A DNA stretch of 64,000 bases, from positions 2,852,001 through 2,916,000 of the forward strand of contig NZ_JADBEM010000001.1 in the NCBI RefSeq assembly GCF_014873875.1, written 5' to 3'. The position numbers and the translations under genes are program-made. Below the pieces are notes generated by a model, which saw nothing but the letters and a program-made list of their open reading frames with translations, was not told the DNA's origin and searched no databases. Source of the stretch: Actinopolymorpha pittospori. Its GTDB lineage: Bacteria; Actinomycetota; Actinomycetes; Propionibacteriales; Actinopolymorphaceae. Below, piece by piece: positions 1-7,635 of this stretch; position 1 is the stretch's first letter; every line of letters begins with the position of its first letter.

Positions 1-448
1 GAGCATCGTCACCGCAGCCTTGGACGCGGCGTAGCCGAGGCTCGTGTCGCTCTGGGCGAACATCGACTCGAGATTCGGCGGTGTGGGCGTGGGAGGCCGA
101 CGTACTGGCGACATTGACGATCCGCGGCGCGGACCCCTCCCGCAGCAGCGGAAGCATCGTGTGGGTGACGGTGAGAAGGCCGAACACGTTGGTTTCGAAG
201 GTTTCTACCAGGTCGTCCCCCGTGACGGCCAAGGTCGGTGTCCGACGCAGAATGGCCGCGTTGTTGACGAGTACGTCGAGTCGGCCGTGTTCGCGGCGCA
301 AGAGAGCGGCCACCGCCTCGATGCTGGGGGTGTCGGTCACGTCCAGCACGACCGGGACGACGTTGATGCCCGACTCCGAGTTGACCAGCGACGCGGTGAC
401 TCCGGCCGCCTTCGCGATCTCGCGGACGCCCACACCGTCGTAGCCTGA
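1..448 (-). pseudogene. TetR HTH / SDR chimeric remnant, frameshifted, runs off the left edge
   Basis: Read on the minus strand, bases 448-380 encode a TetR-type recognition helix region (SGYDGVGVREIAKAAGVTAS, then LVN). It passes without a stop straight into the middle of an SDR at about base 379: VVPVVLDVTD, then LDVLVNNAAI and RIVNVAS. The SDR N-terminal Rossmann glycine motif is absent. Near bases 80-100 the reading frame must change from one minus frame to another to reach the SDR active-site segment LGYAASKAAVTML at bases 39-1. A deletion fusing a tetR gene to a neighbouring SDR gene, followed by a frameshift, explains this best. I see no usable start codon in register upstream of the HTH. 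An assembly join is the main alternative. Confidence 0.7.
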
Positions 449-556
449 CCGGGTAGGGGCGGACCGCGGGCCGACCGCGGGATCGCATTCCCCGTCAATG
501 CCGCGTTGCGCCGAGGTGGGGCAAGACGGGATTGCGGCGTAGGTCGCCGGCGATCA

Positions 557-604
557 TGTCTACAACCGTATACTCGCTGGGACGATAAGTCTACGAGCGT
601 ATAC
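557..604. promoter_or_regulatory. Two TetR-type operator copies
   Basis: Two near-identical 17-bp elements, tgtctacaaccgtatac (557-573) and agtctacgagcgtatac (588-604), are spaced 31 bp apart, about three helical turns. Each is an imperfect palindrome with half sites gtctac/gtatac. They lie between the tetR remnant on the minus strand and the SDR at 676, and the first overlaps a TATACT hexamer (569-574) that could be a -10 box. The layout is that of a TetR autoregulatory/divergent control region. The adjacent TetR is broken, so these sites may now be unbound or served by a paralogue. Confidence 0.6.
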
Positions 605-675
605 CGGACCATTCCGTACGTTCTTTCGCAGCCGCGGATGCCGACCCCGATACCGATCCCGAGGCCGAGGTGAGG

Positions 676-1476
676 ATGGATCTCAAACTGGCGGGCCGGC
701 GGGCGCTGGTGACCGGATCGAGTTCCGGTCTTGGTGCGGCGACCGCCAGGCTTCTCGCGAAGGAAGGGGTCGCGGTCGTCGTACACGGCCGGGACGAGAC
801 GCGCGCCGATGCCGTGGCCAAGCAGGTCCGCGCCGACGGCGGGAAGGTCGACGTCGCGCTCGGGGACCTCGGGACCGATGCCGGAGCCGACGCTGTGGCG
901 GGCGCGGCCCTCGCGGGCGGTGACGTCGACATCCTGGTCAACAACGCCGGCACCTACTGGCCGAAGTCCTGGGCCGAGACCACCTCGCAGGAGTGGCTCG
1001 AGACCTATGACGCCAACGTCGTGTCCGGCGTACGGATGATCCAGCGTCTGGTACCCCTCATGCGGGACCGGGGATGGGGGCGCGTCATCCAGATCGGTGG
1101 TGGACTGGCGCAGCAGCCGTCCGCCGAGGGAGCGTTCTACAACGCGACCCTTGCCGCCCGGCACAACCTCGCCGTCTCCCTCGCACGTGAGCTGAAGGAC
1201 ACCGGTGTGACGTCCAACGTCGTCTCCCCGGGCGCGATCCTGGTGTCGACCGTGCAGCGGATCTTCGAGGAGGCGGCGCCCGCCTTCGGCTGGGGCGAGA
1301 GCGCCGAGGAGATCGAGCGCGGCGTCGTCCGGGACCTGCTGCCCAACGACATCGGGCGGCTTGGTCGGCCGGAGGAGGTCGCCGCCGCCGTCGTGTACCT
1401 CGCCAGTCCGCTCGCCGACTACGTGAGTGGAGCCGTCCTCCGCGTCGACGGCGGCACCATCCGAACGGCCTTCTGA
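676..1476 (+). CDS. SDR family protein lacking the catalytic Ser and Lys
   Basis: The 266-residue protein has a classical SDR fold. The NAD(P)-binding motif TGSSSGLG is near residues 13-20, NNAG near 89-92, and a C-terminal VSGAVLRVDGG closes the fold. The catalytic centre is abnormal: the usual Ser is in an IGGG stretch (about 140-143) and the YxxxK motif reads Y-N-A-T-L (155-159), so Lys is replaced by Leu (codon ctt at 1150). ATG at 676 is preferred over the in-frame GTG at 670 because SDRs normally begin just before such an MDLKLAGR segment. It ends two bases before the next SDR, so the two are probably co-transcribed. It binds dinucleotide by family inference, but ordinary SDR redox activity is doubtful. 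Confidence 0.85.
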   Translation: MDLKLAGRRALVTGSSSGLGAATARLLAKEGVAVVVHGRDETRADAVAKQVRADGGKVDVALGDLGTDAGADAVAGAALAGGDVDILVNNAGTYWPKSWAETTSQEWLETYDANVVSGVRMIQRLVPLMRDRGWGRVIQIGGGLAQQPSAEGAFYNATLAARHNLAVSLARELKDTGVTSNVVSPGAILVSTVQRIFEEAAPAFGWGESAEEIERGVVRDLLPNDIGRLGRPEEVAAAVVYLASPLADYVSGAVLRVDGGTIRTAF

Positions 1477-1478
1477 TC

Positions 1479-2303
1479 ATGGGCTCCGCCGCCTCGATCA
1501 GCCTCGCCGGTCAGGTCACCGCGACCGCGCTCGCCGACGCGGGCGCGGCGGTGGGCGTGGTCGCCCGCTCCGCCGACGAGATCGCCGCCACCGCCGCGCG
1601 GATCCAGGACAGGGGAGGGCGCGCCGAGGCGATCACCGTGGACGTGGTCGACGAACAGAGCGTGCGCCGGGCGTTCGAGCGGATCCGCGGCGACCTGGGC
1701 GAGATCGACCTGCTGGTGAACAACGCCGGCCGCAACACCACCTTCGGTCCGGTCTGGCGGGTCGACGCCGACCGGTGGTGGGGAGACGTCGCCGTCAACC
1801 TGCTCGGTCCGTTCCTGTGCAGTGCCGCGGTCCTGCCCTCGATGGTGGGCCGCGGACAGGGGCGGATCGTCAACGTCGTCTCCGGAACCGCGGGCCGTCC
1901 CTTCCCGTACAACAGCGGGTACGCCGCGTCCAAGGCCGCCGCCGTACGACTGACCGACTGCCTCGCGGCCGAGACCGCGGGATACGGCGTCCACGTCTTC
2001 GCCCTCGAACCCGGCTCGGTCCGGATCGGGATGAGCGCCGACATCAGCAAGAACCCGGAGGCGGCTCGGTGGCTCGGCCCGGTCCTCGGCCGCGCCCTGG
2101 AAACGCTGCCGGACGTACCCGCGAGCGCCACCGGCGCCGCCGTCGTCTTCCTGGCGTCGGGCCGGGCCGACGCGCTGTCGGGACGATGGGTGGACGCGGC
2201 GGACGACCTGGCGGAGATCGCGCGCCGGACCGATGAGGTCGCCGACGCCGACCTGTTCCAGCTGCGCCGGCGGAAGCGGCCGGGGCATCCGTTGCCTGGC
2301 TGA
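1479..2303 (+). CDS. SDR family protein with the Rossmann glycine motif deleted
   Basis: This 274-residue SDR retains LLVNNAG, the catalytic Ser (VVSGTAG) and YNSGYAASK. Its N-terminus runs SISLAGQVTATALADAGAAV: the segment that should carry TGxxxGxG between the first beta strand and helix is missing, a loss of roughly a dozen residues that keeps the frame. Without it NAD(P) binding should be severely impaired. The start at 1479 is the only ATG near the beginning, and the gene follows the previous SDR by two bases. The C-terminus is extended by a basic tail. It may be an in-frame deletion pseudogene or an assembly artefact. Confidence 0.8.
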   Translation: MGSAASISLAGQVTATALADAGAAVGVVARSADEIAATAARIQDRGGRAEAITVDVVDEQSVRRAFERIRGDLGEIDLLVNNAGRNTTFGPVWRVDADRWWGDVAVNLLGPFLCSAAVLPSMVGRGQGRIVNVVSGTAGRPFPYNSGYAASKAAAVRLTDCLAAETAGYGVHVFALEPGSVRIGMSADISKNPEAARWLGPVLGRALETLPDVPASATGAAVVFLASGRADALSGRWVDAADDLAEIARRTDEVADADLFQLRRRKRPGHPLPG

Positions 2304-2440
2304 CCGTCGGCTGCCCGACTGAGCTCTCGTTGACGGCCGGTGTGGGTGGCGATCCTAGGAGTGACGCACCCTGGTCGCGCCGCGGCGCCGTCCTAGCGTG
2401 AAGGCGTGGCTGTCGCCACCGTCACGCGAGGAAGGTGATC

Positions 2441-3331
2441 ATGTCCGTTTGGTTCGTCACCGGTGCTTCCCGCGGCCTCGGCCGGGAGATCGCACTGGCC
2501 GCGCTGGATCGAGGCGACCAGGTCGTCGCCACCGGCCGCGACGCCGACGCTGTCGTCGCGGCGCTCGACTCCGCAGTCGACACCGACGCTGCCGTCACGG
2601 CGCTCGACGCCGCCCCGCCGGACCTGCTCGTCGTACCCCTGGACGTCACCGACACGGCCCAGGCCAAGAATGCGATCGACGCGGCGCTCACGCGGTTCGG
2701 ACGGATCGACGTGCTCGTCAACAACGCCGGGTTCGGCATCATCGGCGCCATCGAGGAGATCTCCGACGCGCAGACCCGGGCGTTGTTCGACGTCAACGTC
2801 TTCGGCCTGCTCACGGTCACCCGCGCGGTCCTGCCCGTACTCCGGCGCCAGCGGTCCGGACACATCGTCAACATCGGCTCCATCGGCGGCTACTCGCAGT
2901 ACCCCGGCAAGGGCGGCGCCGGCATCTACGCCGCCAGCAAGTTCGCCGTCGAGGGAATCACCGAGGCCCTGCTCGGTGACCTCGACGGGCTGGGGGTCAA
3001 GGCCACCGTCGTCGAGCCCGGCTCGTTCCGCACCGAGTTCCTCGGATCCTCGAGCGTGCGCCTGGCCGCCGACGTCATCGACGACTACGAGGCGACAGCC
3101 GGTCGGCGGCGGGCGGGCGTGCACGACGAGAACGGCACCCAACGCGGCGATCCCCGCAAGGCCGCCGAAGCGATCGTGGACGTCACCAAGGTGGAGAATC
3201 CTCCGACCAGGCTGCAACTCGGGCCGGACAGTGTCGCCCGCGTGGAGGAGAAGATCGCGCTGGTCGCGAAGGAACTCGACACCTGGCGGCAACTCGGGCA
3301 GGCCACCGACTACGACGACGTCGCCGCGTAG
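2441..3331 (+). CDS. SDR family NAD(P)-dependent oxidoreductase (intact)
   Basis: The 296-residue enzyme has an intact cofactor motif TGASRGLG at residues 7-14, VLVNNAGFG near 88-96, catalytic Ser in NIGSIGG and YAASK. It belongs to the Ptr-like SDRs that end with a long C-terminal helix region after VVEPGSFRTEFLG. ATG 2441 is chosen because GGAAGG lies six bases upstream; a GTG at 2435 is in frame but has poorer spacing. A TAGCGT hexamer (2394-2399) is a plausible -10 box. An MmyB-type regulator follows on the same strand, a common pairing for SDRs of unknown substrate. It acts in the cytosol; the substrate is not predictable. Confidence 0.88.
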   Translation: MSVWFVTGASRGLGREIALAALDRGDQVVATGRDADAVVAALDSAVDTDAAVTALDAAPPDLLVVPLDVTDTAQAKNAIDAALTRFGRIDVLVNNAGFGIIGAIEEISDAQTRALFDVNVFGLLTVTRAVLPVLRRQRSGHIVNIGSIGGYSQYPGKGGAGIYAASKFAVEGITEALLGDLDGLGVKATVVEPGSFRTEFLGSSSVRLAADVIDDYEATAGRRRAGVHDENGTQRGDPRKAAEAIVDVTKVENPPTRLQLGPDSVARVEEKIALVAKELDTWRQLGQATDYDDVAA

Positions 3332-3458
3332 GGACTACCGGCCGGTTCGCGACCGGCCGCCCCGGCGCGTTCGCGAAGGCGGGTGCGCGGGCGCGACGGC
3401 GTGCGCCGCCGAACGCGGAGGGCGCCGTACCCGTCCTAGATCCGTCGTAGCGTGGACG

Positions 3459-4295
3459 TTGTCTGGCGGAGAGCTCGGGCCGTTCCTCCGGGCACGGCGT
3501 GCGATGCTCCAGCCAGAAGATGTCGGTATGCCCAGTTCGGGTGTCCGACGCGTCCGCGGCCTGCGCCGCGAGGAGGTCGCCCTGCTCGCGGGAGTGAGCG
3601 TCGACTACTACACGCGCCTCGAGCAGGGCCGGGAACGCCATCCGTCCCCGCAGGTGCTCGACGCGCTCGCTCGGACGTTCCGACTCGACGGCGACGCACG
3701 CGGCCACCTGTACCGGCTCGCCGAGATCCTGCCCCGGGCCGCGACGACGTCCGCCCATGGGAACGCGACGCGGACGATCAACCCCGACCTGGCCCGCCTG
3801 CTGGACAGCTGGCCGGCCACGCCGGCCTACGTCGTCAACCGCACCCTCGACATCCTCGCGAGGAACCGCCTGGCCTCCGCGTTGTACGCCGGCTTCGCCC
3901 ACGCCGACAACCTGGCGCGGATGACGTTCCTCGACCCCGCCGGCCGGGAGTTCTACCTCGACTGGCAGCGCGCGGCGGCCCGTTGCGTCGCGCGCCTGCG
4001 ACTCGCGGCCGGGTACGACCCGCGTGACCCGCGCCTGCTCGACCTGGTCGCCGAGCTCACGCGGCGCAGTGACACCTTCGAGGAGCTGTGGGTACGACAG
4101 GACGTGCGGGAGAGAAGCGGCGAGCCCAGGGACTTCCAGCATCCGAAGGCCGGCCGCCTCGCCCTCGTCCACCAGGCCTTCGACGTCCACGGCTCGCCCG
4201 GGCAGCAGCTCGTCGTCGACCAGGCCGAGCCCGGCAGTGCGAGCGCCGAGGCGCTCGCCCTCCTCCGGTCCGGCGCGGACGTTCCGCCCGGCTGA
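3459..4295 (+). CDS. MmyB-like helix-turn-helix transcriptional regulator
   Basis: The 278-residue protein has an N-terminal XRE-type HTH (LRREEVALLAGVSVDYYTRL, then EQGRERHPS) and a C-terminal PAS-like ligand domain of the MmyB type (WPATPAYVVNRTLDILARN to the end), which in the family binds small or fatty-acid-like ligands. The conserved N-terminal helix (LGPFLRARRAMLQPEDVG) requires a start upstream of ATG 3503, and the only nearby in-frame candidate is TTG 3459. A TAGCGT hexamer (3448-3453) lies five bases before it, so the mRNA may be leaderless with a UUG start. It probably controls the preceding SDR. Confidence 0.85.
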   Translation: MSGGELGPFLRARRAMLQPEDVGMPSSGVRRVRGLRREEVALLAGVSVDYYTRLEQGRERHPSPQVLDALARTFRLDGDARGHLYRLAEILPRAATTSAHGNATRTINPDLARLLDSWPATPAYVVNRTLDILARNRLASALYAGFAHADNLARMTFLDPAGREFYLDWQRAAARCVARLRLAAGYDPRDPRLLDLVAELTRRSDTFEELWVRQDVRERSGEPRDFQHPKAGRLALVHQAFDVHGSPGQQLVVDQAEPGSASAEALALLRSGADVPPG

Positions 4296-4337
4296 CGGTC
4301 CGGCTGGCAGGATGGCCCCGCGAGAGAGGGGCCGTCG

Positions 4338-4727
4338 ATGGCTGACCAGGACGACGTACGCCGGATCGCACTGTCCCTGCCGGAGGTGTCTGAGGGCGCG
4401 GACCACTTCGCGTTCTCCGTTGCCAACAAGGGCAAGCAGAAGGGCTTCGCCTGGGTGTGGCTGGAACGCGTCCACCCCAAACGCGCCCGGGTACCGCAGC
4501 CGGAGGTCCTGGCCGTCCGGGTCGCCGACGATAGTGAGAAGCAGGCGTTGCTCGCCTCCGACCCGGAGAAGTTCTTCACCGAGCCGCACTACAACGGCTT
4601 CCCGGCGGTGCTGGTCAGGCTGGCGAAGATTCCCGTCGACGAACTGGAGGAGCTGCTGGTCGATGCCTGGCGCTGCCAGGCCCCGCGCTCCCTGGTCGAC
4701 GACTTCGACGCCGTGCAGGACCGCTGA
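4338..4727 (+). CDS. MmcQ/YjbR family DNA-binding protein
   Basis: The 129-residue protein begins DDVRRIALSLPEVSEG and contains KGKQKGFAWVWLERVHPK and YNGFPAVLVRLAKI, the pattern of the small MmcQ/YjbR fold (CyaY-like alpha/beta) found singly in actinobacteria. The start ATG 4338 follows a GAGAGAGGGG stretch. Its molecular role in these organisms is not established despite the DNA-binding label. Downstream lies a convergent TetR gene and a short tandem repeat. Confidence 0.85.
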   Translation: MADQDDVRRIALSLPEVSEGADHFAFSVANKGKQKGFAWVWLERVHPKRARVPQPEVLAVRVADDSEKQALLASDPEKFFTEPHYNGFPAVLVRLAKIPVDELEELLVDAWRCQAPRSLVDDFDAVQDR

Positions 4728-4756
4728 GACGCCACCCGCCGGCGCGCGGGTCGAGC

Positions 4757-4809
4757 CGGCTCAGCTCGGCGAATCGGCTCAGTTCGGCGAATCGGCTCAG
4801 CTCGGCGAG
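4757..4809. repeat. 18-bp tandem repeat, about three copies
   Basis: The unit cggctcagctcggcgaat starts at 4757, 4775 and 4793 (period 18, one base change in copy two, decay in copy three). It lies between two convergent genes and reaches past the stop codon of the minus-strand TetR gene (4797-4799), whose last codons are made from the third copy. Copy-number change here would alter only the TetR tail and 3' UTR. Confidence 0.8.
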
Positions 4810-5375
4810 TTGGCCTCGGCGAGTCGGCGCAGACCCGCGGTGACCATCTCGCACAACTGGTCGTAGCTGAGGTCGAGGTCCTCGGAGAGGCCGAAACCTC
4901 CGGCCGCCTCGAGTGAGGCGAACCCGTGCATGGCGGCACGGATGCTCCGGGTGGCGTGGATGGCGGCCGCTCCGCCGAGGCCGTAGCCACGCAGGACGGC
5001 GAGGGCGACCTCCAGCATGCGCCGGCCAGGCTCGGCCAGCACCGGGTCGGCCAGGGGGTCAGGCGGCAACATCGAGTATCGGTTCGGGTGCTCCGAGGCG
5101 TACGCCCGCCACGCCCGCATGAGCGCACCCACCGCGTCGTCGCCGCTGCGCCCCATCACCGCCGAGGCGAGCCGTCCGGTGATCTCCTCCAACGCCCGGA
5201 CGGCGAGCAGCCGGCGCAGCTCCGCGAGGTTGCGAACGTGCTTGTAGAGCGAGGGTGCGGCGACACCGGTGTGCTCGGCGACGGCGGCCAGAGTCAGTGC
5301 CTCGACGCCCTTCTTGTCGACGTGTGCCAGCGCGGCGTCCACGACCGCGGCGGTCGACAGTCCGGCCCTAGGCAT
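4797..5375 (-). CDS. TetR/AcrR family regulator (WHG-domain type)
   Basis: The 192-residue regulator has an N-terminal HTH (LAAVAEHTGVAAPSLYKHV, residues about 29-47) and a C-terminal ligand domain with the WHG-like segment IHATRSIRAAMHGFASLEA. It starts 12 bases after the MBL hydrolase gene ends on the same strand, so it should be expressed from the promoter at 6147-6175 and feed back on the palindrome at 6127-6143. The extreme C-terminus (EANSPS) is encoded within an 18-bp tandem repeat and may be variable. Confidence 0.9.
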   Translation of the reverse strand: MPRAGLSTAAVVDAALAHVDKKGVEALTLAAVAEHTGVAAPSLYKHVRNLAELRRLLAVRALEEITGRLASAVMGRSGDDAVGALMRAWRAYASEHPNRYSMLPPDPLADPVLAEPGRRMLEVALAVLRGYGLGGAAAIHATRSIRAAMHGFASLEAAGGFGLSEDLDLSYDQLCEMVTAGLRRLAEANSPS

Positions 5376-5387
5376 CTGCCCCTCCGC

Positions 5388-6110
5388 TCATGCGGTCATC
5401 ACCCGTTCGCGGCGCAGGAAGGTGCGGATGGCCTCGCGCGGCTGGTCGCTGATCTCCGGTCCGTGCGTGAAGGCCGCCACCCGGTAGTCGAACTCGGCCA
5501 GCCGGGTCGCCGTCTGCTTGGTGAGCTGGAAGTTGGTGCAGAACGACTTCGGCGACCAGCGCAGGTTGCGGACGTTGAAGATCGAGTCGCCGGTGATCAG
5601 GACGCCGCTCGGTCGGTGCAGCAGCGCGACGTGCCCAGGGCTGTGGCCGGGCGTGTGGATCACCTCCAGGCCACCGGCGATGTCGAGGACCTGGCCGTCC
5701 ACGAACTCCTCGGCGACCTCGGCGGGCTGGAAGCCGCCGTCGGGCAGCCGCTGGAGCAGGCGCCCGCCGAACGTCGAGAGGTCGCGGCCGGGGGTCTTCC
5801 CGCTGCGCAGGTTGGGCGCGTCGATCTCGTGTGCCACGACAGGTGCGCCGGTCTCGTCGACCATCCGGGCGAGCCCGCCGGCGTGGTCGGGGTGGGCGTG
5901 GGTCATCACGATCCGGGTGACCTGGGAGGGAGCGCTGCCGATGAACGAGAGCGCCGCCACGATCTTCTTCGGCGCCTTCTTGGTGCCGGTGTCGACCAGT
6001 GTCACCTGCCCGTCGTCGTCGACGAAGGCGTAGGAGTTGACCAGGTCCCACGGTGCCGTGGGGATACGGAAGACGCCGGGGGCGACTTCGGTGGCGGGTG
6101 ACTTGGCCAT
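5388..6110 (-). CDS. MBL-fold metallo-hydrolase
   Basis: The 240-residue metallo-beta-lactamase-fold protein shows the metal-binding motif HAHPDH (about 72-77), the third ligand region TPGHSPGH, GDSIF with the bridging Asp, and a C-terminal His in FTHGPE. It should bind two metal ions and hydrolyse a thioester, lactone or similar ester; the substrate is unknown. The start is ATG 6110 with an AGGAGG-type ribosome site (tttcaggaggatcaccc). It is the first gene of a two-gene operon with the TetR regulator, and the substrate or its parent compound is probably the inducer. Confidence 0.9.
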   Translation of the reverse strand: MAKSPATEVAPGVFRIPTAPWDLVNSYAFVDDDGQVTLVDTGTKKAPKKIVAALSFIGSAPSQVTRIVMTHAHPDHAGGLARMVDETGAPVVAHEIDAPNLRSGKTPGRDLSTFGGRLLQRLPDGGFQPAEVAEEFVDGQVLDIAGGLEVIHTPGHSPGHVALLHRPSGVLITGDSIFNVRNLRWSPKSFCTNFQLTKQTATRLAEFDYRVAAFTHGPEISDQPREAIRTFLRRERVMTA

Positions 6111-6126
6111 GGGTGATCCTCCTGAA

Positions 6127-6143
6127 AGCTAATGCGATTAGCT
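6127..6143. promoter_or_regulatory. TetR operator palindrome
   Basis: agctaatgcgattagct is a perfect inverted repeat with 7-bp arms and a 3-base centre. It sits directly downstream of the -10 box of the MBL/TetR promoter, at the expected transcription start, where bound repressor would block initiation. Size and symmetry fit TetR-family operators. Confidence 0.75.
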
Positions 6144-6146
6144 AGG

Positions 6147-6175
6147 AGGCTACGACGATTCGAAGAGATGGTCAA
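6147..6175 (-). promoter_or_regulatory. Promoter of the MBL hydrolase-TetR operon
   Basis: On the minus strand TTGACC (6175-6170) and TAGCCT (6152-6147) are separated by exactly 17 bases, a good match to the actinobacterial housekeeping sigma consensus. The predicted start falls inside the palindrome at 6127-6143. Confidence 0.75.
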
Positions 6176-6186
6176 GGTGACCGCCC

Positions 6187-7635
6187 TCACGTCCCGGTCC
6201 GCAGCACTTCGGCGGTCCGCGTCGCGGTGCGCTCCGCCCACCGGGTGGTCGTGACCGCGCCCACGACGAGTGACAGGACGCCGCAGCCGGTGATGATCCA
6301 CCAGGCCGGCCGGGCCGCGTCGACGAAGTCGGCACGGGCGAAGGCGCCGGCCATGCTGGCGGCGCTCCCGCCCCCGACGCCCACCGCGAGAGCCGCACCG
6401 ATCACCGCCACTCCGAGCGCCTGCCCGACCTGCCGGCTCGTCGTCGCCACCGCGGCGGCCACACCGGACTGGGACAGCGGCATGCCGGATACGGCGGTCG
6501 TGGTGATCGGGGCGTTCACCATCCCCACGCCGAGCCCGAACAGGACGTAGCTCGTGAACAACAACGGGACAAACGTCTCCGCCTCCAGGGCACCGAGCAG
6601 TACGCCGCTGACGGCGACCGCGCTGCCACCGATGAGCAGGGACGGGCGGGAGCCGAACGTGCCGACCATGCGGCCGGACAGTGGGGCACTGACGAAGATC
6701 ATGACGGCCATCGGCAGGGTCCACAGCCCGGCGTCCAGCGGGGAGAGGCCGCGGACATCCTGCAGGTAGAGGGTGTTGATGAACAGGAAGCCGCCGAGGG
6801 CCGCGAACGTGCTGACGGCGATCGCGGTGGCGCCGCTGAACGGCGCGCTGCCAAAGAACCTCGGGTTGATCAGGGGTTCGGCGTGCCGGCGTTCGTACCG
6901 CAGCAGCGCGACGAGGGCGAGGAGGGCGATCAGGAAGCAGCCGAGGATCCACGGCGAGAGCCAGCCCCTGCCGGGGCCCTCGATGATGCCGTACGTGAGG
7001 AAGCCCAGCAGGGCGATCACCAGCACCTGGCCCACGGGGTCGAAGCGGCGTCGTTTCGCGGCGCGGGACTCCGGGACGAATCGGTGGGTGAGGGCCAGCG
7101 CGGCCAGCCCGATCGGGATGTTGATCCAGAAGATCGCCCGCCAGCTCACCGCCTCGACGAGCGTGCCACCCACCAGCGGGCCGGTGGCCATGCTGATGCC
7201 GAAGACCGACCCCCACACTCCGACGGCCCGGGCGCGTTCCCGGGGATCGGTGAAGGTGTTGGTGATGATGGAGACGGCGACCGGGTTGAGCATGGAGCCA
7301 CCGACCGCCTGCAGCACCCGGAAGACGACCAGGAGTTCGAGGCTCGGCGCGACCGAGCAGAGCAGCGACCCGGCGGTGAAGACCACGAGCCCGATCTGGA
7401 AGACCCGCTTGCGTCCGAACCGGTCGGCCATCGAGCCGCCCAGCAACAGCAGGGAGGCGAGCACCAGCGTGTAGGCGTCGATCGTCCACTGCAGGTCCGA
7501 CAGCGACGCGCCGAGGTCCCTGCGAAGGGTGGGCAACGCGACGTTCAGGACGGTGCTGTCCATGCTGACGATCAGCAGGCTCGTACAGCAGATACCGAGC
7601 ACCAGCAGGCGATGCCGGTGGCTCATCTCCAGCAC
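6187..7635 (-). CDS. DHA2-family MFS drug transporter (EmrB/QacA type, 14 TM)
   Basis: The 482-residue protein carries the MFS hallmarks: SMDSTVLNVALPTL in TM1, LLLGGSMADRFGRKR between TM2 and TM3, RVLQAVGGSM, and the antiporter motif C region (GVWGSVFGISMATGPLVGG). Length and hydrophobicity fit 14 TM segments and proton-coupled efflux of hydrophobic or cationic drugs. GTG 7635 is chosen because AGGGGA lies six bases upstream; the ATG at 7626 has GGAG immediately against it. The gene lies upstream of the MBL/TetR operon on the same strand, and the strong promoter between them suggests separate transcription. Confidence 0.9.
   Translation of the reverse strand: MLEMSHRHRLLVLGICCTSLLIVSMDSTVLNVALPTLRRDLGASLSDLQWTIDAYTLVLASLLLLGGSMADRFGRKRVFQIGLVVFTAGSLLCSVAPSLELLVVFRVLQAVGGSMLNPVAVSIITNTFTDPRERARAVGVWGSVFGISMATGPLVGGTLVEAVSWRAIFWINIPIGLAALALTHRFVPESRAAKRRRFDPVGQVLVIALLGFLTYGIIEGPGRGWLSPWILGCFLIALLALVALLRYERRHAEPLINPRFFGSAPFSGATAIAVSTFAALGGFLFINTLYLQDVRGLSPLDAGLWTLPMAVMIFVSAPLSGRMVGTFGSRPSLLIGGSAVAVSGVLLGALEAETFVPLLFTSYVLFGLGVGMVNAPITTTAVSGMPLSQSGVAAAVATTSRQVGQALGVAVIGAALAVGVGGGSAASMAGAFARADFVDAARPAWWIITGCGVLSLVVGAVTTTRWAERTATRTAEVLRTGT

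Noticed and set aside
2463..3450. Plus-strand frame that reads through the intact SDR into the MmyB regulator
   Set aside because: The upstream part is Arg/Ser/Thr-rich shadow sequence of the SDR gene; only the part from 3459 resembles a protein family.
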